Assembly (NCBI GenBank): GCA_959606065.1
Contig: CAUHHV010000010.1
Coordinates: 1 to 64,000 of the forward strand
From: an uncultured Collinsella sp.
GTDB taxonomy: Bacteria; Actinomycetota; Coriobacteriia; Coriobacteriales; Coriobacteriaceae
Direction of reading: 5' to 3'
DNA: 64,000 nt
This document shows positions 26,445 through 35,493 of this stretch, piece after piece. The notes beneath the pieces were generated by a model. That model was not told the DNA's origin, did no database searches, and saw only the letters and a program-made list of their open reading frames with translations. Position numbers and translations under genes: made by a program. Each line of letters starts with the position of its first letter. The first letter of the stretch is position 1.

Positions 26445-26446
26445 TG

Positions 26447-27724
26447 CTAATCGAGTCCCGAGAAGGAGGGGTACGCGCTCTCGCCGTGCTGACTGGCATC
26501 CAGGCCCAGCGCCTCGTCGGCCTCGCCCACACGCAGGCTACCGTGGAACAGCGCTTTGACCACCGCGGCGATTGCCAAGTCGAGCACCAGCACAATAGCG
26601 ACCGTCACCACAATGCCCAGGACCTGCGAGATGAGCAGCGACACGTCGCCCGTGTAGAATAGGCCGCCCTTACCGGTCCACGAAAGCCCCGGCACGCAGA
26701 ACAGACCCGTGAGCACGCCACCCAAGATGCCGCCAATGCCGTGGCAGCCAAACGCGTCGAGCGCGTCGTCGTAGCCGAACTTGGTCTTAAGATGGCTGAT
26801 GGCCAGGTAGCAGACGGGCGATACGATCAGGCCCATGACCAACGCTGCCCACGGCTCGACAAAGCCCGCGCCCGGCGTGACCACCACAAGGCCCGCAACC
26901 AGACCGGTGCTGGCACCCACCAGCGTGGGGCGACCGGTGTGCACGCGCTCGACGGCAAGCCACGAGACCATGCCTGCCGCGCTGGCCGTCACGGTGTTGA
27001 GGATGGCGAGTGCCGCCACGGCGTCGGCCTTAAACTCGCTGCCGCCGTTAAAGCCAAACCAGCCAAACCAAAGCAGGCCGGCGCCCAGCGCCACAAACGG
27101 TACGTTATGCGGACGATAGCTCACCATGCCAAAACCGCGACGACGGCCGAGCATTAAGCAGAGGACCAGGCCGGTAAGACCAGACGAAATGTGCACCACG
27201 TCGCCGCCGGCAAAGTCGAGTGCGCCGATGATGTCGCCGATAAAGGAGCCATCGCCGCCCCAAACCATGTGGGCGAGCGGCGCATAGACCACAAGCAGCC
27301 AAATGCCCAGGAAGGCCGTCATGGCACCAAACTTAACGCGACCGGCCAGGCTGCCCGTGACGATAGCTGCCGTGATCATGGCAAACGCCATCTGAAAGGC
27401 GATGTTGATGATCTGAGGGTAGACGGCACCGTCCGCGGCATTGCCCTCGGCCGCCTGCAGCACCTGGTTGAGCACCGGCAGGCACAGCAGCTGGTCAAGG
27501 CCTCCAATAAACGGGCTGGAACCGTCGCCGCCGTAGGCCAGCGACCAGCCGGCAACAATCCACAGCACACCAACCAGGCCAATGGCGCCAAAGCACATAA
27601 GCATGGTGTTGATGACATTTTTGCGCCTGGACAGGCCGCCATAGAAAAACGCCAGACCCGGTGTCATTAAAAACACGAGCATGGTGCAGATGAGCATAAA
27701 CGTTGTCGATCCCGTATCGTACAT
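26447..27724 (-). CDS. amt: Ammonium transporter
   Basis: This is an Amt/MEP/Rh channel protein of 425 residues with 11 membrane segments. The signatures TPGLAFFYGGLSRRKNVIN, DFAGGDVVHISSGLTGLV (pore His) and FGCHGIGGILGGVLTGLF (second pore His) are intact. The start is set at the ATG at 27724, preceded by AAGGGGGAGCGA; the frame reaches 19 codons further upstream without support. With glnK downstream it forms the usual ammonium uptake operon, in which GlnK blocks the channel when nitrogen is plentiful. Confidence 0.97.
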   Translation of the reverse strand: MYDTGSTTFMLICTMLVFLMTPGLAFFYGGLSRRKNVINTMLMCFGAIGLVGVLWIVAGWSLAYGGDGSSPFIGGLDQLLCLPVLNQVLQAAEGNAADGAVYPQIINIAFQMAFAMITAAIVTGSLAGRVKFGAMTAFLGIWLLVVYAPLAHMVWGGDGSFIGDIIGALDFAGGDVVHISSGLTGLVLCLMLGRRRGFGMVSYRPHNVPFVALGAGLLWFGWFGFNGGSEFKADAVAALAILNTVTASAAGMVSWLAVERVHTGRPTLVGASTGLVAGLVVVTPGAGFVEPWAALVMGLIVSPVCYLAISHLKTKFGYDDALDAFGCHGIGGILGGVLTGLFCVPGLSWTGKGGLFYTGDVSLLISQVLGIVVTVAIVLVLDLAIAAVVKALFHGSLRVGEADEALGLDASQHGESAYPSFSGLD

Positions 27725-27922
27725 TCGCTCCCCCTTGGTCGCATGGACGTTGTCGGCGCCCATAATGCGGCCGAGGGGCAACTGGTGTAGACCAGATACG
27801 GCGTTGTTAAACGCCGCGTTGTCGAATGGAAACGGTGCCGCAATCTTGGAAACGGCGCGGCAACGGGCGCGAAACGAACGGGAAACGTGCGAACGAGAAG
27901 GGCGCGCTTGGCCCCGCTCTGG

Positions 27923-28942
27923 CTAGCGCCGGAACAGCTCGCGGGCTCGATCGCGGAGGTCGGTAGCTCGGATGACGCCCTCGTAGCGATTGATGCGCAG
28001 ACGCGGGAAGGCGTTAAAGAAGCGCAGGTCGCGACGGCTGAGTGACACGCTCGGCACCGGACGGCTCATGCGCTTGCCGGCAAGGCGACGACTGAGCGAC
28101 GGACGCGACATGCTCGGCGCGGCATCGGCAACGCGGCGGGCAGCAAGCGCCAGGCCGCGAGCACCATCCGAGATAAACGTCGGCATCGAAGCCTTCTCGC
28201 GCAGGGCATCGAGCGCGGCGTCACCCAGCTCGGCCAGCCACGCGTTAACGGCGCGACCGCGGATATGCGTCTGCGCCACCGAGTCGATCGCCGAATCGGG
28301 AATACGTTCGAGCATTGAGTCCGAGGCATCGGCAAGCGACTCGTTGATGCGGTCGGCAAGGTCGGCACGCACACGCTCAAGCTGATCGGACAGGCGGCGC
28401 CAGCTGGCCAACGAGCACACCGCGTCGACCATCATCGCGACCGCGACGATAAAGGCGGACAGCCGCACAATCGGCACCGGCAGATGGCCAAGCAGCCCCA
28501 GCAATGCCGGCTCCACTAAACGGCAAATGCACAACGCACCCAAGCCAAACGCGAAGGCCCAGTACAGGCAGATGCGTCCGTGCAGGTTAAACGGCAGGTG
28601 CGAGTAATCCCAAAAGCGCGCACCTGTTGTTTTTTCCAACAAAACGCCTACGCCGTACTCAATCACGCTGCATACGAGCGCCGCGGCAACAAACTGGCTC
28701 GAGGCATCCGGAATCCCGCGCAGCAAAAGCCAGCAGGCTATGCCGCCCACACCATAGATAGGACAACACGGCCCCAGCAAAAAACCGCTGTTGGCAAAGC
28801 GTCCGTGGTTGAGCATGGCGCAGACTGTCGACTCCCACGCCCAGCCGCAAAACCCGTAAAAGGCAAACGAGAGTACCAGCGCTGAGAGTGGGCAGGCGGC
28901 AAGTGTCGCGCCGTCAAATGCCATATCAATCGCGGTTCCCAC
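27923..28942 (-). CDS. CmpB-like membrane protein (PF06541 type, putative ABC permease)
   Basis: The N-terminal 190 residues have five hydrophobic segments and the family signatures FYGFCGWAWESTVC, GFLLGPCCPIYGVGG and WDYSHLPFNLHGRICLYWAFAFG. This family is annotated as a putative ABC-transporter type IV, although no function is proven. From about residue 195 a basic, helical cytoplasmic tail (Arg/Asp/Ser-rich) runs to 339, longer than in many homologues. It begins 3 bases after the HD-domain gene ends, so the two form an operon. Confidence 0.8.
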   Translation of the reverse strand: MGTAIDMAFDGATLAACPLSALVLSFAFYGFCGWAWESTVCAMLNHGRFANSGFLLGPCCPIYGVGGIACWLLLRGIPDASSQFVAAALVCSVIEYGVGVLLEKTTGARFWDYSHLPFNLHGRICLYWAFAFGLGALCICRLVEPALLGLLGHLPVPIVRLSAFIVAVAMMVDAVCSLASWRRLSDQLERVRADLADRINESLADASDSMLERIPDSAIDSVAQTHIRGRAVNAWLAELGDAALDALREKASMPTFISDGARGLALAARRVADAAPSMSRPSLSRRLAGKRMSRPVPSVSLSRRDLRFFNAFPRLRINRYEGVIRATDLRDRARELFRR

Positions 28943-28945
28943 CGT

Positions 28946-29503
28946 CTACCCTCTCCTCTTTTCGCTCGATTCTTTACTCGAGCCGTCACTCGAGCCCTCG
29001 TTCAAATCGTTCGCGCCGCCTTTGCGCGGCAGACGGCCGGCGACCGTCTCACGCAGCGCGCACCACTTATCAGCCAGGCACACAATCCATGCCTCGCGAC
29101 ACGTCGGCGGCACTGGCACCAGCGGAAACATATGTCGCGCGATAATATTCCGTTCGCGCGGCGTCAGCTCAAAATCCTCTTCGGCACGTGCCAAGGCAAA
29201 AAATGGATGCCGAAATCCGTGCAGCCGATGGCTCGGATCAGAGTCATGCCAATCGTAGAGAAAGTAATCGTGTAACAAGGCTCCGCGCAGCAGCGAGGCG
29301 CGGTCGACCGAAATGCCAGCACGGCCCAGGCGCTCGGCAAAGGACAGACTTGCCCGCGCCACCGAGGTCACATGCGCATAGACCGTCACATCGCCATGCT
29401 GGATAAACTCGCGCGTCAGGTCCAGACGGCCCGCCTGCGCCAGTTGACGGGCAGCATGGTCTACTTCGCGCGCGATGCTCTCGGCACGAACGGTTTCGGA
29501 CAT
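28946..29503 (-). CDS. HD-domain hydrolase
   Basis: The conserved HD sequence is LLHDYFLYDW, with an earlier His in HVTSVARASLSFA and RHPFFALARAEEDF and IIARHMFPL after it. This matches the small HD-domain proteins often annotated as phosphohydrolases; the substrate is unknown. The start at 29503 has GGAAGGAGGCCGC just before it. The product is 185 residues, with a charged Ser/Glu/Lys tail. It is the first gene of an operon with the CmpB-like gene and is divergent from the DXS gene. Confidence 0.85.
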   Translation of the reverse strand: MSETVRAESIAREVDHAARQLAQAGRLDLTREFIQHGDVTVYAHVTSVARASLSFAERLGRAGISVDRASLLRGALLHDYFLYDWHDSDPSHRLHGFRHPFFALARAEEDFELTPRERNIIARHMFPLVPVPPTCREAWIVCLADKWCALRETVAGRLPRKGGANDLNEGSSDGSSKESSEKRRG

Positions 29504-29731
29504 GCGGCCTCCTTCCAGCGGCTCTCGACGGCAAGCCACAGCCTGCACGCAATGAATAAAATCACCATGGAACTTATCAGTATGGCATCGGGCAAAACGT
29601 TTTGCCCCGCCAGTTGGCGAATTACCGCGCCGCCGTCACATATCAAACGCCAAAATGTGCGAGACTGTCTTGTGCAATTGTGCCGGCCGAGGGAGCGCCG
29701 GTGCTCGATTCGCATGGAGTAACCCACAACG

Positions 29732-31513
29732 ATGCTGCTTACGCAAACGACAACGCCCGAGGACGTCAAGGCTCTCGACCGCGCCGAGCTTCCGCTGCTC
29801 TGCGGCGAGATCCGTCAGGCAATCCTCGAAAGCTCCGCCGCCGTCGGCGGGCACGTTGCCCCCAACCTGGGCGTCGTTGAGCTTACGGTTGCGCTTCATC
29901 GCGTGTTTAGCTCCCCCATCGACAAAATTGTCTTTGACGTTTCGCACCAGACCTACGCCCACAAGGCGCTGACTGGGCGCGCGTATACCTATATCGACCC
30001 GGCACGCTACGGCGAGGCCTCTGGCTTTGCCAATCCCGACGAGTCCGAGCACGACCTGTTCGCCATGGGCCATACCTCCACGTCGGTGAGCCTGGGCTGC
30101 GGCCTGGCGCACGCGCGCGACCTGGCAGGCGACATCTACAACGTCATTACCGTCATTGGCGACGGCTCGCTTTCGGGCGGTCTAGCGTTTGAGGGCTTCA
30201 ACAATGCCGCCGAACTCGACAGCAACTTGATCATCGTCGTCAATGACAACGACCAGTCCATCGCCGAAAACCACGGTGGCCTGTATCGCAATCTGGCCGA
30301 GCTGCGCGCCAGCAACGGCACCTGCGAGCGCAACGTTTTCCGCGCGATGGGGCTCGACTACCGCTATCTGGACGCCGGCAACGATGTGTTGACCCTCGTC
30401 GACGCGCTGCAGGAGCTGCGCGATATCGATCATCCCATCGTGCTGCACGTCTCCACCGCCAAGGGCAAGGGCTTTGAGCCGGCCCAGAGCGACCCCGAGC
30501 GCTGGCACCACGTGGGTCCGTTTGACATGGCAACCGGGCGCAAGCTCTGCCCGGGCCATCCGAGCGAGCCTGCGCCGCGCACCTATGCCGACATTACGGG
30601 CGAGGCGCTCAGCGCCGCCATCGAGCGCGATCCGCAGGTCGTTGGCATCACGGCCGCCACGCCCTACATCATGGGCTTTACACCCGAGCTTCGCGCCGCG
30701 GCAGGCAAGCAGTTTGTCGATGTGGGCATTGCCGAGGAGCATGCCGTGACCTTTGCCACCGCGCTTGCGCGCTCGGGCGCCAAGCCGGTCTTTGGTGTGT
30801 ACGGCACTTTTTTGCAGCGCGCCTACGACGAACTGTGGCACGACCTGTGCCTCAACGACGCCCCGGCGACCATCCTGGTATTTGGCGCGTCGATCTTTGG
30901 CACCACATCCGAGACGCACCTCTCGTTCTTTGATATTTCCATGCTGGGCGGTCTTCCCAACATGCACTACTTGGCGCCGACCTGCATGGAGGAATATCTG
31001 TCCATGCTGAGCTGGTCGCTCGATCACCGCGAGCATCCCGTGGCGATTCGCGTGCCGGGCATTGGCTTGGTAAGCCGCCCCGACTTGGCGCCTGCCGAGG
31101 ACGCCGATTACGGCGCCGTTCGTTACAACGTGGTGCGCCAGGGTCGCGACGTAGCAGTGCTCGCGCTCGGCGATTTCTTTGAGCTGGGCGAGCGCGTAGC
31201 AAACCGTTTGGCAGCCGAGTACGGTATCGAGGCCACGCTCGTCAACCCGCGCCATGCAACTGAGCTCGACCGTGAGTTCCTCGACAGCCTTGCCGCCGAG
31301 CATCGCGTTGTCGTCACCCTCGAGGACGGCATCTTGGACGGCGGCTGGGGCGAGCGCGTGGCGTGCTACCTGGCCTGCACACCGCTGCGCACGCGCACCT
31401 TCGGCATCGCCAAGGGCTTCCCCGACCGCTACGACCCCAACGAGCTGCTCGCTCAGAACGGCATGACGGTCGAGAACATGGCCGCCGAAGCCGTAAGGCT
31501 ACTCAACGAGTAA
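29732..31513 (+). CDS. dxs: 1-deoxy-D-xylulose-5-phosphate synthase (DXS-like)
   Basis: DXS joins pyruvate and glyceraldehyde 3-phosphate in the first step of the MEP isoprenoid pathway, using thiamine diphosphate. The TPP motif is GDGSLSGG to VVNDN, and GGHVAPNLGVVELTVALH, ESEHDLFAMGHTSTSVS and DVGIAEEHAVTFA are typical. The protein is 593 residues, about 30-50 shorter than common DXS. The usual DVGHQ is DVSHQ and the segment after GHTSTSVS lacks part of the normal loop. A divergent paralogue of DXS or a related transketolase is possible. The ribosome site is weak. Confidence 0.82.
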   Translation: MLLTQTTTPEDVKALDRAELPLLCGEIRQAILESSAAVGGHVAPNLGVVELTVALHRVFSSPIDKIVFDVSHQTYAHKALTGRAYTYIDPARYGEASGFANPDESEHDLFAMGHTSTSVSLGCGLAHARDLAGDIYNVITVIGDGSLSGGLAFEGFNNAAELDSNLIIVVNDNDQSIAENHGGLYRNLAELRASNGTCERNVFRAMGLDYRYLDAGNDVLTLVDALQELRDIDHPIVLHVSTAKGKGFEPAQSDPERWHHVGPFDMATGRKLCPGHPSEPAPRTYADITGEALSAAIERDPQVVGITAATPYIMGFTPELRAAAGKQFVDVGIAEEHAVTFATALARSGAKPVFGVYGTFLQRAYDELWHDLCLNDAPATILVFGASIFGTTSETHLSFFDISMLGGLPNMHYLAPTCMEEYLSMLSWSLDHREHPVAIRVPGIGLVSRPDLAPAEDADYGAVRYNVVRQGRDVAVLALGDFFELGERVANRLAAEYGIEATLVNPRHATELDREFLDSLAAEHRVVVTLEDGILDGGWGERVACYLACTPLRTRTFGIAKGFPDRYDPNELLAQNGMTVENMAAEAVRLLNE

Positions 31514-31514
31514 G

Positions 31515-31555
31515 AAAACCTCCGCAAGGAAAGCACCCCTGCGGAGGTTTTTATT
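31515..31555 (+). terminator. Intrinsic terminator after dxs
   Basis: AAAACCTCCGCA and TGCGGAGGTTTT form a 12-bp stem and are followed by TATTTTC, three bases after the stop codon. Confidence 0.9.
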
Positions 31556-31569
31556 TTCGCGGCGCGATT

Positions 31570-31801
31570 ATCTCAATCTGTAACATCTATGGCCCGAATT
31601 CCCGTCTAACTGTTACAGATCGAGACAAACCGTCTTTGCCCCTGACCTTTGTCTCAATCTGTAACAGATAGAGACCTTTTGCCCGTCTAACTGTTACAGA
31701 TCGAGACATTCGAATTCCGCTGAAGAGAAAATCTCAATCTGTAAATCTCAATCTGTAACAGTTACTCGGCAAAAATGGCTGCAGATGTTACAGATTGAGA
31801 C
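31570..31801. repeat. Cluster of TCTCAATCTGTAACA repeats in alternating orientation
   Basis: Forward copies begin at 31571, 31651, 31732 (shortened) and 31746; reverse copies (TGTTACAGATYGAGAC) lie at 31611, 31691 and 31786. Forward and reverse copies alternate, apart from the shortened one, and can form three hairpins. Spacing between copies varies and the spacers are unrelated. This fills most of the 471-base gap between dxs and the ABC importer. Confidence 0.9.
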
Positions 31802-31832
31802 AAAACAGTAAGGCATGCCGCCGCACCCGCCC

Positions 31833-31869
31833 AAACCACCGCAAAGGTGCCTGTCCCCTTTTGGTGGGT
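31833..31869. repeat. Dispersed palindromic repeat, family B, copy 2
   Basis: AAACCACCGCAAAGG, TGCCTGTCCCC and TTTTGGTGGGT match the copy at 8363 with changes in the right arm that weaken the stem. Confidence 0.75.
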
Positions 31870-31911
31870 ACAATAACCCATAAGGTAAGTATGTTTCTGA
31901 GTTATTTCGTG

Positions 31912-31941
31912 TTGACCCATTTGAGCGCGATAGGGTATAAC
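31912..31941 (+). promoter_or_regulatory. Promoter of the amino-acid ABC importer operon
   Basis: TTGACC (31912-31917) and TATAAC (31936-31941) are separated by 18 bases, and the start codon follows 43 bases later. Each hexamer matches the sigma-70-type consensus at five of six positions. Confidence 0.7.
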
Positions 31942-31984
31942 TCTACTCAACCGCTAGGGATTTTATTGAGAAAGGTGTTCTACC

Positions 31985-32977
31985 ATGAGCAAGAACCTCT
32001 CCCAGCAGGTCGTTCTCGACCGCCGCGGCTTCGTTGCCGCCACCTTCGCAACCGTCGCCGGCCTTGGTCTTGCCGGCTGCTCCGACACCAGCGCCGAGGC
32101 CGACAAGGGCTCCGCCGCCTCCTCCAAGAACTCCGAGGATACCGAGGTTTCCGCCACGCTCGACGCCAAGGCATTCGACAATCTCGTCAACGATGGCCCC
32201 AAGGCCGATGACGACGCCATCGCCGCCAGCAACTGGGCCACGGCCGTCAAGGACGCCGGCGTCTTTAAGATCGGTGGCGTTCAGACCTCCACACTCTTCT
32301 CCCTCCTCAACGAGAAAGACGGTCAGACCCGCGGCTTCGACGCCGGCATCGCACAGCTCCTGTCCAACTACATCCTGGGCGAGAACAAGGTCGAAATCAC
32401 CCAGGTGACCTCGGACACGCGTGAGTCCGTCCTGCAGAACGGCCAGGTTGATGCCGTCTTTGCCACCTACACCATCACTGACGAGCGTAAAAAGCTCGTC
32501 TCCTTCGCCGGCCCCTACTACTACACCCAGCAGGCCATCCTGGTGCTCGCCGACAACGACGACATCAAGAGCGTCGACGATCTGGCCGATAAGAACGTCG
32601 CCGTCCAGTCCGGCTCCAACGGCCCCGCCATCCTGGAGGAGTTCGCCCCCAAGGCCAGCCAGCAGGAGTTCAAGACCGACGAGGAAGCCCGCCAGGCACT
32701 TCAGCAGGGCCGCGTTGACGCCTACGTCATCGACAACAACATGCAGCAGAGCGCCCTAGTCCGCGAGCCCGGTAAGTATAAGATCGCCGGCAAGCCCTTC
32801 GGCAGCAAGGAGCCCTATGGCATCGGCCTGCCGCTCGATTCCGACGGCGTCGCCTTTGTCAACGACTTCCTTAAGAAGATTGAGGACGACGGCACCTGGA
32901 CCGAGCTGTGGCAGATCTGCATCGGTGACCGCACGGGTGACACCAATGTTCCCGAGCTGCCCGAGATCGGCGCCTAG
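31985..32977 (+). CDS. Polar amino-acid ABC transporter, substrate-binding lipoprotein
   Basis: The signal sequence contains RR (residues 13-14) before a hydrophobic stretch and the lipobox LAGC (29-32), so Cys32 should be lipid-modified by Lgt. The twin Arg leaves Tat export possible. The mature protein is an SBP_bac_3 domain (FKIGGVQTSTLFSLLNEK, GFDAGIAQLLSNYILGE, ESVLQNGQVDAVFATYTIT, VAVQSGSNGPAIL), typical of glutamate/glutamine/aspartate binders. A 50-residue acidic/Ser linker follows the lipid site. It is the first gene of the importer operon, with permeases and an ATPase downstream. Confidence 0.93.
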   Translation: MSKNLSQQVVLDRRGFVAATFATVAGLGLAGCSDTSAEADKGSAASSKNSEDTEVSATLDAKAFDNLVNDGPKADDDAIAASNWATAVKDAGVFKIGGVQTSTLFSLLNEKDGQTRGFDAGIAQLLSNYILGENKVEITQVTSDTRESVLQNGQVDAVFATYTITDERKKLVSFAGPYYYTQQAILVLADNDDIKSVDDLADKNVAVQSGSNGPAILEEFAPKASQQEFKTDEEARQALQQGRVDAYVIDNNMQQSALVREPGKYKIAGKPFGSKEPYGIGLPLDSDGVAFVNDFLKKIEDDGTWTELWQICIGDRTGDTNVPELPEIGA

Positions 32978-33065
32978 GCAACGCGCCTAGTAACGGCCGC
33001 AACGAAACCATACGGAAACGCACGGTGCGCTTTATTGCGCTAAACTGTTTCCTTACTGAGTTGTC

Positions 33066-33096
33066 GGGGCTTCCGTACACACGGGAGCCCCTTTCC
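33066..33096 (+). terminator. Hairpin between binding-protein and permease genes
   Basis: GGGGCTTCCGT and ACGGGAGCCCC (one mismatch) pair around ACAC and are followed by TTTCCTT. It probably acts as a partial terminator, giving more binding protein than membrane components. Confidence 0.7.
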
Positions 33097-33115
33097 TTAT
33101 CGGCGGGAGGTCCGC

Positions 33116-33775
33116 ATGAGTCTCTCCGAGCTCTGGTCGCTCTATGGCCAGAACTATATCGACGCGCTGCTAGCAACCTGGGGCATGACGCTTGAGTCGT
33201 TTGCCATCGCCATGGTGCTGGCCGTCGCCGTCACCGTGATGCGCGTGTCGCCGCTCAAGCCGCTGCGCGTCTTTGGCGACCTGTATGTCCAGGTCTTCCG
33301 TAACATCCCCGGCATCGCGCTGCTCATTATCGTCGTCTATGCGCTGCCCCCGCTCAAGGTCGTCCTGCCCTACCGCACCTGCGTCATCGTCGCCACAGTG
33401 CTCTTGGGTTCTGCCTTTGGTTCCGAGAACTTTATGAGCGGCATCAACACCGTCGGTGTCGGCCAGGTAGAAGCTGCCCGCTCGCTCGGCATGAGCTTCA
33501 ACCGCATCCTCGCCAAGATCGTGATTCCGCAGGCACTGCGTTCGAGCGTACTGCCCATGACCAACCTCTTTATCGCCGTCATGCTCACCACCGCGCTCGG
33601 CAGCCAGGTACCCCTTAAACCGCAAGAGCTCACCGGCGTGGTGAGCTACATCAACACGCGCTCGCTCGGCGGCGTCGCCGCGTTCTTTGTCTCGGCGCTC
33701 GGCTACCTGGGCACGGCCTTTGTGGTGAGTCACATTGGCAACTATATCGATAAGAAGGTGAGGATCCTCCGATGA
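33116..33775 (+). CDS. Amino-acid ABC transporter permease (first)
   Basis: This is a HisM/GlnP-type permease of 219 residues with about five membrane segments. The family loop is GINTVGVGQVEAARSLGMSF, continuing as NRILAKIVIPQALR (the EAA coupling motif that contacts the ATPase). The N-terminus LSELWSLYGQNYIDALLATWGMTL is typical. It ends in a 4-base overlap (ATGA) with the second permease gene, which implies translational coupling. The ribosome site is GGGAGGTCCGC. Confidence 0.95.
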   Translation: MSLSELWSLYGQNYIDALLATWGMTLESFAIAMVLAVAVTVMRVSPLKPLRVFGDLYVQVFRNIPGIALLIIVVYALPPLKVVLPYRTCVIVATVLLGSAFGSENFMSGINTVGVGQVEAARSLGMSFNRILAKIVIPQALRSSVLPMTNLFIAVMLTTALGSQVPLKPQELTGVVSYINTRSLGGVAAFFVSALGYLGTAFVVSHIGNYIDKKVRILR

Positions 33776-34605
33776 GCAAGCACTCCTCCCCCGCACTCAC
33801 CATGCGCGACGCGCTCTACGAGGCTCCCGGCCCCAAGATGCGCGCCAAGATTCGCGTCGGCACCGCCATCTCGCTTGTCGCTGTGGCCGCACTTGTCGCC
33901 CTCGTGCTGCAGCGCTTTTATGTGACCGGTCAGCTTTCGGTCCACTATTGGTATTTCTTTACACACCTCACCACCTGGAAGTTCCTGCTTGCCGGCTTTG
34001 AGGGCACCGTTAAAGTCGCACTCACCGCTGGCGCCATCGCGCTGGTGCTGGGTCTGACCCTCATGCTCGGCCGCACGAGCGACATTAAGCCGCTGCAGCT
34101 GGTCTGCCGCGTGCTCACCGATTTCTTCCGCGGTGTGCCGAGCCTGCTGTTCATCTACTTCTTCTTTTTGGTGCTGCCCCAGTACAAGATCGCGCTGCCG
34201 TCGTTTTGGATGCTCACGCTTCCCGTCGCGCTCGCTGCAGCCGGCGTACTTGCCGAGATCTTCCGTGCCGGCGTCAACGCCGTGCCGCGCGGCCAGGTCG
34301 AGGCCGCCCAGGCGCTCGGTCTCTCCAAGGCTAAAATCACCTTTAAAATCGTGCTGCCGCAGGCTATTCGATTTATTATTCCGTCGTTGATTTCGCAGCT
34401 TGTGGTCGTCGTCAAAGACACCACCGTCGCCTACGTGGTGAGCTACCCCGACCTTATGCAAAACGCCCGCGTGCTCATTACCAACTACGACGCCCTCGTG
34501 TCGGTCTACCTGGTCATCGCGGTCATCTACATCCTCATCAACGTCGCAATCAACAAGGCCGCTGTCTACGTTTCGCACAAGACCGGCGCGACCATCATTC
34601 GCTAA
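33772..34605 (+). CDS. Amino-acid ABC transporter permease (second)
   Basis: This second HisM/GlnP-type permease (277 residues) has about six membrane segments, one of them in an N-terminal extension of some 50 residues. The EAA loop is AGVNAVPRGQVEAAQALGLS followed by KAKITFKIVLPQAIR. Together with the first permease it would form the heterodimeric channel of the importer. The ATPase gene follows after 36 bases. Confidence 0.95.
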   Translation: MSKHSSPALTMRDALYEAPGPKMRAKIRVGTAISLVAVAALVALVLQRFYVTGQLSVHYWYFFTHLTTWKFLLAGFEGTVKVALTAGAIALVLGLTLMLGRTSDIKPLQLVCRVLTDFFRGVPSLLFIYFFFLVLPQYKIALPSFWMLTLPVALAAAGVLAEIFRAGVNAVPRGQVEAAQALGLSKAKITFKIVLPQAIRFIIPSLISQLVVVVKDTTVAYVVSYPDLMQNARVLITNYDALVSVYLVIAVIYILINVAINKAAVYVSHKTGATIIR

Positions 34606-34641
34606 CGATTTACCATTTCGAGTCATAAGGAGCCGAGCACC

Positions 34642-35406
34642 ATGGCACAGAGCACTTCTTCTACCGGCAATCAGCCGCTGATTGAGCTCAAGCACGTCGA
34701 TAAGCACTATGGCGATCTGCACGTCCTCAACGACATCAATCTCTCGGTCGACCGCGGCGAGGTCGTCGTTGTGATCGGCCCCTCGGGCTCGGGCAAGTCG
34801 ACCATGTGCCGAACCATCAACCGTCTGGAAACCATCGACTCGGGCGAGATCCTCATCGAGGGCGAGCCTCTGCCGCAGGAAGGCAAGGATCTTGCCCGCA
34901 TGCGCGCCGAGCTAGGCATGGTGTTTCAGCAGTTCAACCTGTTCGCACATATGACCGTGCTGCAGAACGTCATGCTGGGACCGGTCGACGTGCTGGGCGT
35001 GTCCAAGGACGAGGCCCGCGAGCGCGCCATGGACCTGCTGAGCCGCGTGGGCGTTGCCGAGCAGGCCGATAAGGTGCCCGCACAGCTCTCGGGCGGCCAG
35101 CAGCAGCGCGTAGCCATCGCCCGCTCGCTTGCCATGCAACCCAAGGCCATGCTTTTTGACGAGCCCACGAGTGCCCTTGACCCCGAGATGATCAACGAGG
35201 TGCTCGAGGTCATGGTCCGTCTGGCCCAGCAGGGCATGACGATGATCGTCATCACACACGAGATGAACTTCGCCCGCCGCGTGGCCGACCGCGTCGTGTT
35301 TATGGCCGACGGCCAGATCGTAGAAACTGGCACGCCCGACGAGTTCTTCGACCACCCCCAGACCAAGCGCGCCCAGGACTTCCTCAACTCCATCAAGGGC
35401 CACTAG
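34642..35406 (+). CDS. Amino-acid ABC transporter ATP-binding protein
   Basis: This 254-residue ATPase is of the GlnQ/HisP class. Walker A is GPSGSGKST, the Q-loop is in VFQQFNLFAHMTVLQN, the signature is LSGGQQQRVAIARSLA, and Walker B is AMLFDEPTSALDPEM with the switch His in ITHEMNFA. It powers uptake of a polar amino acid through the two permeases encoded just upstream. The ribosome site AAGGAG precedes the ATG. Confidence 0.97.
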   Translation: MAQSTSSTGNQPLIELKHVDKHYGDLHVLNDINLSVDRGEVVVVIGPSGSGKSTMCRTINRLETIDSGEILIEGEPLPQEGKDLARMRAELGMVFQQFNLFAHMTVLQNVMLGPVDVLGVSKDEARERAMDLLSRVGVAEQADKVPAQLSGGQQQRVAIARSLAMQPKAMLFDEPTSALDPEMINEVLEVMVRLAQQGMTMIVITHEMNFARRVADRVVFMADGQIVETGTPDEFFDHPQTKRAQDFLNSIKGH

Positions 35407-35493
35407 CCCAATTGCCACGCGGGCAAATTCATCACCAGCGTTTGTCCCACGTCACCCCTGTGCCATGTCCACCCGGATTCGAAAGCCACACCC

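Noticed and set aside
26256..26446. Glutamine riboswitch between amt and glnK
   Set aside because: The conserved core of the glnA/downstream-peptide motifs is not visible; the structure is built from repeats.
31570..31801. CRISPR array
   Set aside because: The repeats alternate in orientation, spacing is irregular, one copy is shortened, and there are no cas genes in the window.
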